Below, piece after piece: positions 1 through 6,173 of a stretch of 6,248 nt of DNA. The notes under the pieces were generated by a model. That model was not told the DNA's origin and ran no database searches. It was given only the letters and a program-made list of their open reading frames with translations. The first letter of the stretch is position 1, and every line of letters begins with the position of its first letter. Source of the stretch: CAZDVK01 sp964508915 (GTDB lineage Bacteria; Pseudomonadota; Alphaproteobacteria; Paracaedibacterales; CAIULA01); NCBI GenBank assembly GCA_964508915.1, contig CAZDVK010000025.1:1-6248 (forward strand), written 5' to 3'. The translations under genes and the position numbers were made by a program.

Positions 1-111
1 CACAATTGGCGGTAAGTTAAACTGTCTTATGGGCGGTTCGAAGTTAGGTTTGTAACCTGTTTTCTAATATGCGTTATCTTTTATACTGTGTTAGAAAACC
101 GTTCAGTGGAC

Positions 112-135
112 TTTACCATGCGCGCGCATGATAAA
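112..135. repeat. Near-perfect 24-bp palindrome
   Basis: The central 14 bases (117-130, CATGCGCGCGCATG) are a perfect palindrome. It extends by TTTA at 112-115 and TAAA at 132-135 with a single mismatched pair (116 C against 131 A). The alternating CG core is striking in an AT-rich window. It could be a protein-binding site, a dispersed palindromic repeat or part of a structured RNA; the sequence alone does not decide. Confidence 0.6.
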
Positions 136-185
136 GAAAGCTACTTAAAAGTGACCGAAAGTCGCAATTTAAGGGAAACTCTGGC

Positions 186-211
186 ATTCTGCACCTTGTA
201 AGGTGCAGAAT
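186..211. repeat. Perfect 12-bp hairpin with minimal loop
   Basis: ATTCTGCACCTT at 186-197 is exactly complementary to AAGGTGCAGAAT at 200-211, leaving two unpaired bases, so in RNA one or two closing pairs would open. A plus-strand transcript would continue into AAAAGGG rather than a U-run, and the minus strand has no U-run after it either, so it is not a canonical rho-independent terminator. Confidence 0.65.
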
Positions 212-264
212 AAAAGGGTAACGGACGAGCTTTGTTGAGGTGTGCGGAGGGGAGGGCGACGTGC

Positions 265-303
265 ACTGTTTTTGGGGTCTAGGTGGGCCCCGACACAGTC
301 GGG
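265..303. repeat. GC-rich nested or alternative stem-loops
   Basis: Two mutually exclusive folds can be drawn. In one, ACTGT (265-269) pairs with ACAGT (295-299), enclosing GGGG (274-277) paired with CCCC (288-291). In the other, CCCGAC (289-294) pairs with GTCGGG (298-303) around an ACA loop. Overlapping alternatives of this kind suit a structured RNA, but GC-rich DNA also produces them by chance. Confidence 0.4.
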
Positions 304-397
304 CGGAGTGTGCTTGAATGTTCCTAAACACCTTGATTTTTATGGCAAAACTGTGGGTAAAAATATTTTTAAGATATTATCTGAGGTATGTATATTT

Positions 398-860
398 ATG
401 AAAAAAGCTCCACTTGCAATTAAAACTCCACCTACAATTAAGAACTTTAATGAAGTAATACGTGCAAACGCAGAAATAATTTCACATAATTCAAAACTTA
501 TGCACTCGCTTAATAATATTGCGGAATGTGGTGAGACAGCTGAAAGTTACATGAGAGATCTTATTGCTGAAATTCTTCCATCTTACTTTCAGATTACATC
601 TAGTTATGTTGTTTATATTAGAGAAAATGAAAATAATGCTTACAAACATGGAGCTAGAGAAAAATCAAGGAGGAGTTGGTAATAGTATAAATAGTGGGGG
701 AAATTGTAATCCACTTTTAGGAATTATCGCCTTACATCATGATATAAAAAAAGACACTTCATTTTTGTATACGGAAGAGTTTCAAAATAGTTGTCGACTT
801 ACAGATGGCCAATACATGCGCCTTATTTTTTCTTTGGATGGTTTTATCCAATTTCTAACG
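398..860 (+). pseudogene. Truncated, frameshifted gene, tentatively DUF6602-like
   Basis: The start is ATG 398 (MKKAPLAIK), preceded by GAGG at 383-386, an acceptable Shine-Dalgarno. The frame is open to TAA at 680-682, but the coding character moves to the +1 frame near the A5 run at about 660-664. Removing one A gives one continuous reading, passing through NPLLGIIALHHD and LTDGQYMRLIFSLDGF. It then runs into the inverted repeat of the IS1-family element at about 860, so any original C-terminus is lost and the last codons up to 917 come from the insertion sequence. Residues about 48-70 (AESYMRDLIAEILPSYFQIT, then SSYVVY) resemble the segment before the SxQxD part of DUF6602 proteins, but that core is absent, which may mean an internal deletion. 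Function is unknown and the family link is tentative. A single sequencing error could explain the shift, but not the truncation. Confidence 0.5.
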
Positions 861-870
861 CAAAAAGGAC
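860..870 (+). repeat. Right terminal inverted repeat of the IS1-family element (transposase 3' side)
   Basis: GCAAAAAGGAC reads inward and shares eight consecutive bases with the complement of 1637-1648. It lies 29 bases beyond the transposase stop codon. The outermost bases do not match the partner well, so the precise end is approximate. Confidence 0.5.
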
Positions 871-899
871 AAAATTCCCCACATCTGGATTTGAAACAT

Positions 900-1617
900 T
901 TAACCAAAGGATGTTAGTAAAGGTTCCATAAACAAAGTCACATGATTTGGGTGATCCTGAAAGAAATGAAACAGCTTTAAGGAGTCGTGAAGCATATCTG
1001 TGCTTCGGCTGGATGCCTTTGTTTTTCTTTTAAACCTGGCAAGACGATGTCTAATATCGCTATTGGTTTGTTCAATCACGTACGTTAAGTCTTTACCAAA
1101 GAAATGGCGAGACTCAGAGATGACCCGAAAGAATCCCTCCCATTCATCCTTATAAAGGTGCATGTTTGATTATCAACCGCATAAATCAGTTTCTTTAATG
1201 AGGCGTCAGAACGATCACCGAGAACCCATCCAAGAGCCCGACGTGATATCCCACATACGGCACGCCAGATCCAAATTTTGTTTTTTTCCATTGACAAAAT
1301 GCCACATCTCATCCACCTGGACCAGCTCTGTGGTTGTTTCTGTGGGGGCCAACAGGCTCTTTAATATTTGCGGCAGCTTGACGTACCCACTTTAATACAG
1401 CCGGAACAGAAACCTTAAAAATCTTTGCAATTCCACTTAACGACAAACCACAATGGGCATACAAAACAATGGCCAAATTCTTCATGGCTTTACTAACGCC
1501 CCTGGGTTTTGTCTATGTAAATTGACAGCTGCAGTTCTTACATTTATAGCGCTGATGACCACGAATCATCGCTGATTTCATATAGTGTTCAGAGTCGCAT
1601 TTTTTACAACAAATCAT
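900..1617 (-). pseudogene. IS1-family transposase with one stop codon and three frameshifts
   Basis: Reading leftward from ATG 1617, the N-terminus is an InsA-like zinc finger (MICCKKC, then CKNC), stopped by TAG at codon 35 (1513-1515) just before TKPRG. The frame then carries a helix-turn-helix-like stretch (LSLSGIAKIFKVS). A base too many in the C5 run at 1344-1348 shifts to the frame holding VQVDEMWHFVNGKK. A missing base in the A-runs at about 1276-1287 shifts to IWIWRAVCGISRRALGWV. A third shift at about 1151-1154 leads to DEWEGFF, FGKDLTYVIEQTNSDIRHRL and RKTKASSRS, ending at TAA 900-902. The three catalytic acidic residues of IS1 transposases are recognisable (D in VDEMW, D in DEWEGF, E in VIEQTN) but in different frames. 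IS1 is known for one programmed -1 shift between insA and insB; a nonsense codon plus three shifts is decay, unless the homopolymer indels are sequencing errors. Confidence 0.85.
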
Positions 1618-1636
1618 GTTTCCAATTTCCTAAAGA

Positions 1637-1648
1637 GTCCTTTTGACC
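1637..1648 (-). repeat. Left terminal inverted repeat of the IS1-family element (transposase 5' side)
   Basis: On the minus strand it reads GGTCAAAAGGAC, starting with GGT as the ends of IS1 itself do. It is 19-31 bases upstream of the transposase ATG at 1617. In this family the transposase promoter often overlaps this end; I see no clear -35/-10 pair here. Confidence 0.5.
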
Positions 1649-1649
1649 T

Positions 1650-1891
1650 CTAATCTAACATAATACGTTCTTTAGTTAAATGTCTCACAGCTACTTCAGG
1701 GGTTGAAACAGGTGGCATGGAAGCTGACATTAAAACATCATCATCGGAATCATCACCGCCTGCACCGCCACGGGATTTCATTGCATACAAAGGTGTGGTT
1801 AATAAAAGTAGGCAAGAAAAATAAGTACTGAAAGATTTTTTTGTAATAGAAATTTTAAGAAGAAGCTCTTGTTCCTTATTAAAAGAAACAT
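1650..1891 (-). pseudogene. Small exported protein, frameshifted in an A7 run
   Basis: Two overlapping minus-strand frames make sense only when joined. One starts at ATG 1891 with GAGAG about nine bases upstream and reads MFLLIRNKSFF to a stop at 1799-1801. The other is open from about 1910 to TAG 1650-1652, has no usual start before its hydrophobic segment, and encodes KKSFSTYFSCLLLLTTPLYA, a good Sec-type signal with a LYA cleavage site. The predicted mature part is about 43 residues: glycine- and aspartate-rich (RGGAGGDDSDDD), then MSASMPPVSTPEV, ending KERIMLD. One additional A in the run at about 1836-1842 would fuse them into a protein of about 80 residues. It lies downstream of rimM on the same strand with 34 bases between. 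Its stop touches the IS1 inverted repeat, so the natural C-terminus may be lost. I do not recognise the family. It could be intact if the A7 count is wrong or a rare start such as ATT is used. Confidence 0.5.
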
Positions 1892-1925
1892 AATAGTTAC
1901 TCTCTAATTTTCAATGTAAATAAAA

Positions 1926-2426
1926 TTATATCAATAAAAATTCAGGATTAATCAAAATATACTTATTAGCTAAATCAACCTGAAGAACAGAATCTTTTTG
2001 AAAGGGCAGTGTTTTTAAGTGAGGGTTTCCATCTTCCTGTACATCAAAAAAGGTACCTGCACCAAAATCATGGACAGCCACGATATGACCATAGTTTTTC
2101 CCAGCTTCGTCCAAAACACCTAGGCCTATCAAATCTATGTGATAATATTCATCAGTTTCGGCGGTAGGCATATTTTCGCGATTTGTAAAAAGCTGTGTTT
2201 TTATAAGCTGTTCGGCTTGGGTTCGATCATGACAGCCTTTTACCTGGGCCAAAACGGTGTTAGGGCCTTTTATTTGGGTAATTCGAATGTCAATTTTGGT
2301 GCCACTTTCAGTTTCAAGTGCTCCATATTCGGTCAAATCTTCTGGGTATTGAGTAAAGGTTTTAATTTTTACCCATCCTTTTATACCAAAAACGCCAACA
2401 ATTTCGCCTAGTAACACTTTGTTCAT
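1926..2426 (-). CDS. rimM: Ribosome maturation factor RimM
   Basis: RimM binds ribosomal protein S19 and assists late assembly of the 30S head domain in the cytoplasm. The 166-residue length is normal for the family. The N-terminal RimM domain (about 1-85) opens with GEIVGVFGIKGWVKI, the family's most conserved stretch, and includes the GxxDRTQAEQL segment at 64-74. The C-terminal PRC-barrel begins at DEYYHIDLIGL (92-102) and contains GAGTFFDV (122-129) and LPF (140-142). The start is ATG 2426, three bases after the stop of the upstream EAL-like gene, with no obvious Shine-Dalgarno of its own, which points to translational coupling. The usual neighbours rpsP, trmD and rplS are absent: upstream is the EAL-like gene and downstream a small broken exported-protein gene and an insertion sequence. 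No terminator hairpin is visible after the stop. Confidence 0.95.
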   Translation of the reverse strand: MNKVLLGEIVGVFGIKGWVKIKTFTQYPEDLTEYGALETESGTKIDIRITQIKGPNTVLAQVKGCHDRTQAEQLIKTQLFTNRENMPTAETDEYYHIDLIGLGVLDEAGKNYGHIVAVHDFGAGTFFDVQEDGNPHLKTLPFQKDSVLQVDLANKYILINPEFLLI

Positions 2427-2429
2427 TTT

Positions 2430-3554
2430 TTACAGACTTTCATCTAAGGTTTTTTGGCCAAATGCGCCACCAAAAGCATAATCAAATTGAGTTGGTAAAA
2501 TATCTTGTAAAAATTGGGTGTCATCAACATCGGATAAAATAATTTTCTGCGGTTGTTCACTAAACGTTTGCAGTAAATGGCTTGATAAGCGCCTGGCCAT
2601 CCCATCTAGCTGTTTTTGAATTTGCTTCTGGCTAATGCATAGAAATTGAACAAAATTAGGAATAGTGGCTGTATTAAAATCTTCGACTATTAGACCAATA
2701 GACAAACCATTTCGCGCAAAATTGGAAAAAATATCTGGCATATTTTTGGCTAAATCCCTGGAAATAACAAACAAAAATTGGTGATGGGGGAACTGAGGGT
2801 GCCCTAACAATTCAATAAAAATTTGTCGTATGTGGGGATGCGTTAAAATGGTTTCAGGTAGGGTCAAAATGAACGGACAGGAAAAAGGTTGTGACTGAGC
2901 ACTGATCAAAAGACTTGTCAGCAAGAATAAATGAATGCAGCTTTGGTCAAAGTCTGACCCTTTGATTTCTAAAGTTTGAACATCTGCATTTTGTTTCATT
3001 TCATTTAATAGAATTTTGATGTTTAAAAAGAAAAAATGTTTTTTCTTTTGCGGTAAGCTGACCACAGGGCTTTTACAGAATTTAAGGGAATTTAGTTTGT
3101 CAAAGTGAAGGATTAATTCTAAAGGGATGGGGTAACGGGTTTTTTTCTCGGGTGATCGCACAAACAAAGAAATGGCCGAAGGTGACGTGGCTTTTAGGTG
3201 ACTTTTTGTTTCCTCGTGAATCATTTTTAATAAATCCGAAAAACCATACACAGAATGATCCAGATGACTGACTTCAGGGGCTTGTATTTTTGATGGAGAT
3301 AGGGCTTTTTCCTTTGCTGCGTCTTTTTCGGTATTTTCTTGATTTGGGGGAATGTCTGTAAACGGCCTTTCGCTTTTTATGTAAACACTTTCGGGAAAAA
3401 AGGTTTTAATTCCTATGTATAAACATGTAACAGAACCCACGAACCAAAAAGGATGCTGGGCAAAAAAAGACGGCACCAAAAAGCTGACACCAATCATGAA
3501 AAGGATTGTGACGATCAAAGGAAACCGTGTTAGATAAGCTAACAAAAAATACAC
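2430..3554 (-). CDS. TipF-like membrane protein with degenerate EAL domain
   Basis: A 374-residue protein with two predicted membrane segments (about 10-28 and 36-52), a charged linker (about 55-100) and a C-terminal region (about 150-370) that reads as a collapsed EAL domain. SPVVSLPQKK (162-171) matches the QPIVSLPQRK seen in alphaproteobacterial TipF-like EAL proteins. Further along are FILTLPETILTHPHI, NGLSIGLIVEDFNT (282-295), IILSDVDDTQFL and FDYAFGGAFG (357-366), the last standing where EAL proteins have QGxxFG. The EAL triplet itself aligns with F-L-N (176-178), and the metal-binding acidic residues and the lysine are mostly replaced, so cyclic-di-GMP hydrolysis is very unlikely and binding doubtful. 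Caulobacter TipF, with the same architecture, is a cyclic-di-GMP receptor for flagellar assembly; a similar role here is only inference. The start is GTG 3554, directly after an in-frame TGA, with a weak ribosome site. It forms an operon with rimM. Confidence 0.65.
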   Translation of the reverse strand: MYFLLAYLTRFPLIVTILFMIGVSFLVPSFFAQHPFWFVGSVTCLYIGIKTFFPESVYIKSERPFTDIPPNQENTEKDAAKEKALSPSKIQAPEVSHLDHSVYGFSDLLKMIHEETKSHLKATSPSAISLFVRSPEKKTRYPIPLELILHFDKLNSLKFCKSPVVSLPQKKKHFFFLNIKILLNEMKQNADVQTLEIKGSDFDQSCIHLFLLTSLLISAQSQPFSCPFILTLPETILTHPHIRQIFIELLGHPQFPHHQFLFVISRDLAKNMPDIFSNFARNGLSIGLIVEDFNTATIPNFVQFLCISQKQIQKQLDGMARRLSSHLLQTFSEQPQKIILSDVDDTQFLQDILPTQFDYAFGGAFGQKTLDESL

Positions 3555-3599
3555 TCAGTTTTTATCTATTCTTAATAGGTTTTTTTAACATATCCAGGA

Positions 3600-3629
3600 A
3601 AAATAGGCCAATTTAAAACAATATTTCAA
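3600..3629 (-). promoter_or_regulatory. Candidate sigma70 promoter for the EAL-like gene and rimM
   Basis: On the minus strand TTGAAA (3629-3624) and TATTTT (3605-3600) are separated by 18 bases and lie between the stop of the glycosyltransferase gene (3633) and the GTG at 3554. Transcription would begin near 3593, leaving a leader of about 40 bases. The -35 matches consensus at five of six positions and the -10 at four, which in such AT-rich sequence is suggestive only. I see no terminator in this 78-base gap, so read-through from the upstream gene is also possible. Confidence 0.35.
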
Positions 3630-3632
3630 GTA

Positions 3633-6011
3633 CTACCTTTTTAAAAATTGCCAAATATTATGGGCGCTAAAAAAACTATGCAGCATTTCATCATTTTTTC
3701 CATGCTTATTCGCTGTCCACAAACAAAAAGGCTTATCTTCTTCGTCGTTTAATTCCACTACACTTTTTTGAGGGGCGTCTGGCATCAAGATGGGCGTTCC
3801 ATTTAAAAGGGCGCACCCAAACCAAAAAATGTCGTCCCCTGTGGGGCAATGTGTCATGCCGATGCTGGCATTCATGGCTAAGTCGTTTAAGGACTTAGGC
3901 GGAAAAAGAATGCCACCACAGCCTGTTGGCAAAAGCATCGCTGATTTTGGCGTGCCTTCATGGGCTAATTCCCATGTGGCGTAAGGTTTGGGGGCTTCCC
4001 CATCCTCTTCCCACTGCATAACACGTGCGCGGTGGGCAACAACAGCGTGAGGAGATCTTAAATGGGTGGTGTGTAGGCTTTGTAACCAATCGGGTTTATA
4101 GACAATATCATCATCAGCAGATATCAAAACGCTATCTTGAAGATCTGGGTCTCTTAAAGCCGGAATCAATTTTTTAAAAGACTTAATATTTTCACACCAT
4201 TGAACTTCTAGCCCTCTACCTTTTAAATAATCGAAAATGGGCGGCACACCATCTGGAAATTCGTCTTCAGCAAGCCATAGAATAACCCTATTTGGTTTTA
4301 ATGTTTGGCGCAGAATTGATTCAATGGCTAAAACGGATTTTTGAATTTTAGGTGGCCACGAAGTTAGGGTAACAACAACAGGTTGTGGGCGTTCTGGAGA
4401 TGCTTCAAATGGTATAACCCCCGTTCCTTGCGATGTGAAATTACGCGCTACTTTTTGAAATGTTGGCATCGTGTCTAAGGGGTCGGTGGGTGCATAGAAA
4501 TGTTTTCTATACAGGTGAAATGGAAACCCATGGGAAATCAGCGGCTCATAATCTGCTGCATAGTCGTGTCCAACATTAAACCAGTTCAGCGTTGTTTCAT
4601 CCATATTTTGACAGCTTTTACCATCTCCTGCACCATACCAAGATGTTTTATGGTGAACAGCTATGGCACTTTCGTTATCTGGCATAATTAACGTTTGTAT
4701 ACCGTCTTCTTTTGCAAAAATTTGGAAAATTTCAGTTAGTAATCGGGCATTGCTCCAGCTATGCATCAGCCTTGGGTGGGTGAAAAAAGCACGGATACCA
4801 CCATGACCTGCCAATTCATGGAGCGTATGAACGCGCTCTAAAAAACGCCTATTCATAGGATTCATTGGCTTTGCTGCCATAAAGTCATGGTCAATCCAAA
4901 ATGCTGTTTTGTCCACACGGCCACGTCGCCAATGTGCAACCACATCTGCCTTTTGAAAAAGGGGCGTGGGGTCAACATGAAGCTCTGCCCCCATATCAGC
5001 ATAAAAACCACCCATGAAATACAACAGGTTATTTCTAAGAATATTTCCAGCTAGCGTAAAAAGCCCATGATCAAAAGCAGCTAAAAATAGGTGTCGGGCA
5101 AACATGTTTTTAAAAATGGGGTGCTTGGATATTTCTATAATTTCAATGTTTTGACCGCAATTTTGAAGTTTGGTGCATGTTTCTCGAATTTGGCTGGCAT
5201 CCCAGCACCAAACCATATGGCGCCATGAATTTTTTAAATTTAAACGGGCAGCTGAAAGGATGGTATGCTCAATTTGATCTTCTGACGGGGGCATTGGGGA
5301 AAAAGGGTCGGTCAACCAAACTCTGTGGGAAATAAAAGGGAATCCTTCTTCTGTGGCAGCATCAAAGCAAACGCCTGACAAAATGCCCAGGGATCTTTCT
5401 TCTAGGTGAGAAATGCCATCTAGAACTTTGGCATCTGGTGCCCCCAAAACACGGCGAATGTAAGGTGCCGGATTTTTCAAGTAGTGGTGGGGTTTTTTAT
5501 CCTCCTCAGCAGGTGTGACTACACAATGACTTTTGGCAAAAGCCATATTCTCACGCAGGGTTTTTTTAAGGGTTTCAATATTGCTTTGAAACCTTACCAT
5601 AAGCCCTTTTATGTCTGCGTTTTGATAAAACAGCTGATCTAAGTCAATAAGAATCGACGCGTCACCTGTATTAATTTCCATAGATTGGGTTAAGGGGAAC
5701 GGTTTGGGAATAGCCAATGTTTCACCAGGTTTAAGCGTCATATGACGATCCAGGAAAACGTCTAAATTCCTTCTTTCAAAAACACCAAACTCAAGAGGTG
5801 ATACAGGTGCATCAGCCAAACTGAGGGTGTATGCATCAGGGGCTGTAACAGGTTCATTGTTTTGAATTAAAACGCGGCAAAGAAAACGAAGGGAAAAGGT
5901 TCGATCTGCGTCAGTTGGGTTATGAAGCTCTAAAACAGAGGAAAAAACCGTGGCTGTTTTAAAAATAAAAAGAATATAAAATGCAGCTTTAATCAGGTGG
6001 TAACGGATCAT
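3633..6011 (-). CDS. Exported protein with two glycosyltransferase-like domains
   Basis: A 792-residue protein with an N-terminal export signal or anchor (MIRYHLIK, then AAFYILFIF), possibly cleaved near residue 25. Residues about 25-150 have no recognised motif. Residues about 223-460 resemble the DXD-type sugar-transferase fold (GT32, capsular synthesis enzymes, clostridial toxins): FISHRVWLTDP, WRHMVWCWDA, RNNLLYFMGGFYADMGAE (326-343) and HHKTSW (453-458). The usual YLDxD appears as YADMG, so the second aspartate is missing. Residues about 545-792 are a second, GT-A-like domain: VVVTLTSWPPKI, SILRQTLKPNRVILWL, SYKKLIP-like SFKKLIP, SADDDIVY with the metal-binding aspartates 633-635, LPTGCGGILFPP and GDDIFWFGCALLNGT. 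ATG 6011 is preferred because AAAGAGA lies six bases upstream; TTG 6014 is the alternative. Donor and acceptor sugars cannot be told. Cytoplasmic nucleotide-sugar use conflicts with export, so it could be membrane-anchored with an inward active site, or a secreted effector. Confidence 0.75.
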   Translation of the reverse strand: MIRYHLIKAAFYILFIFKTATVFSSVLELHNPTDADRTFSLRFLCRVLIQNNEPVTAPDAYTLSLADAPVSPLEFGVFERRNLDVFLDRHMTLKPGETLAIPKPFPLTQSMEINTGDASILIDLDQLFYQNADIKGLMVRFQSNIETLKKTLRENMAFAKSHCVVTPAEEDKKPHHYLKNPAPYIRRVLGAPDAKVLDGISHLEERSLGILSGVCFDAATEEGFPFISHRVWLTDPFSPMPPSEDQIEHTILSAARLNLKNSWRHMVWCWDASQIRETCTKLQNCGQNIEIIEISKHPIFKNMFARHLFLAAFDHGLFTLAGNILRNNLLYFMGGFYADMGAELHVDPTPLFQKADVVAHWRRGRVDKTAFWIDHDFMAAKPMNPMNRRFLERVHTLHELAGHGGIRAFFTHPRLMHSWSNARLLTEIFQIFAKEDGIQTLIMPDNESAIAVHHKTSWYGAGDGKSCQNMDETTLNWFNVGHDYAADYEPLISHGFPFHLYRKHFYAPTDPLDTMPTFQKVARNFTSQGTGVIPFEASPERPQPVVVTLTSWPPKIQKSVLAIESILRQTLKPNRVILWLAEDEFPDGVPPIFDYLKGRGLEVQWCENIKSFKKLIPALRDPDLQDSVLISADDDIVYKPDWLQSLHTTHLRSPHAVVAHRARVMQWEEDGEAPKPYATWELAHEGTPKSAMLLPTGCGGILFPPKSLNDLAMNASIGMTHCPTGDDIFWFGCALLNGTPILMPDAPQKSVVELNDEEDKPFCLWTANKHGKNDEMLHSFFSAHNIWQFLKR

Positions 6012-6096
6012 CAAATATCTCTTTCTGAATCTGCTTTCAAAGACAGGCTACAGGGAATGTGTAAAGTTTCCCTTAATATCTTTTATTGTCGTCAAA

Positions 6097-6139
6097 ATTT
6101 TTCAAAATGGGAAAAATCTTTTTTTCATTTTTGAAAAAT
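6097..6139. repeat. AT-rich inverted repeat between divergent genes
   Basis: ATTTTTCAAAATG (6097-6109) is complementary to CATTTTTGAAAAAT (6126-6139) apart from one extra base, with a 16-base spacer. It ends five bases before the -35 of the divergent promoter and lies about 85 bases upstream of the glycosyltransferase start. Its position suits an operator or an UP-like A/T-tract element affecting one or both genes. With a composition this AT-rich, chance complementarity is also realistic. Confidence 0.5.
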
Positions 6140-6144
6140 AATGA

Positions 6145-6173
6145 TTGACCTGAAGGTTTTTGCGATATATAAA
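6145..6173 (+). promoter_or_regulatory. Strong sigma70-type promoter for the divergent gene
   Basis: TTGACC (6145-6150) and TATAAA (6168-6173) with an ideal 17-base spacer match consensus at five of six positions each. A/T tracts just upstream may act as an UP element. The transcript would start near 6180 and have a leader of about 60 bases to the ATG at 6239. The leader begins with a small hairpin, ACTGT (6180-6184) with ACAGT (6190-6194). Confidence 0.7.

Larger units (their letters stand above)
1..397. other. Gene-poor region with several inverted repeats and a GC-rich island
   Basis: I see no protein gene with a credible start, ribosome binding site and conserved motif here. The stretch differs from the rest of the window: 241-300 is about 65% G+C, while the surroundings are AT-rich. 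It holds a run of possible stems: 46-50 with 54-58, 59-67 with 91-99 (nine pairs), a near-palindrome at 112-135, a perfect 12-bp hairpin at 186-211 and a nested stem at 265-303. None is followed by a T-run on either strand, so they do not look like intrinsic terminators. I compared it mentally with RNase P RNA, tmRNA, SRP RNA and tRNA and found none of their hallmark motifs. It may be an unrecognised structured RNA or a non-coding repeat. A long open frame on the minus strand (331 to 113) has no motif and is probably chance. Confidence 0.4.
860..1648 (-). mobile_element. Decayed IS1-family insertion sequence
   Basis: The element of about 790 bp is defined by an IS1-type transposase remnant (1617 to 900) flanked by imperfect inverted repeats that share AAAAGGAC (863-870, and as its complement 1637-1644). 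Each repeat ends about 30 bases outside the coding region, a symmetry that matches the size (about 770 bp) and compact layout of IS1. The exact termini are uncertain by a few bases. Outside, CTAAC with a preceding T occurs on both sides (854-859 and 1654-1659), possibly an eroded target duplication; IS1 elements usually make 8-9 bp duplications. The transposase is broken, so the copy should not move on its own, though an intact relative elsewhere could act on its ends. Confidence 0.75.

Noticed and set aside
31..45. GGCGGTTCGAAG looks like a tRNA T-arm
   Set aside because: The flanking bases do not form a T-stem or acceptor stem and no anticodon arm can be drawn upstream.
168..181. AATTTAAGGGAAACTC resembles the P element of group I introns
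   Set aside because: The matching Q, R (GAGACTA-type) and S (AAGATATAGTCC-type) elements are not found in the expected order downstream, so a group I intron is not supported.
113..331. A 72-codon open frame on the minus strand in the repeat-rich left region
   Set aside because: It overlaps all the inverted repeats, shows no domain, signal or ribosome binding site that I can recognise, and its composition follows the GC-rich island. Chance is the simplest explanation.
851..1659. A full 9-bp target duplication around the IS1-family element
   Set aside because: Only TCTAAC is shared at the right places; the rest of the 9 bases differ, so I note it as a possible eroded duplication and do not list it as a feature.
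2139..2411. Plus-strand open frame inside rimM
   Set aside because: It is antisense to a clearly conserved gene and has no motif of its own.
169..6076. TTAAGGGAAACT occurs at 169-180 and, inverted, near 6065-6076
   Set aside because: A 12-base match is expected by chance once or twice when comparing a 6-kb sequence with itself on both strands, and the flanks do not match.
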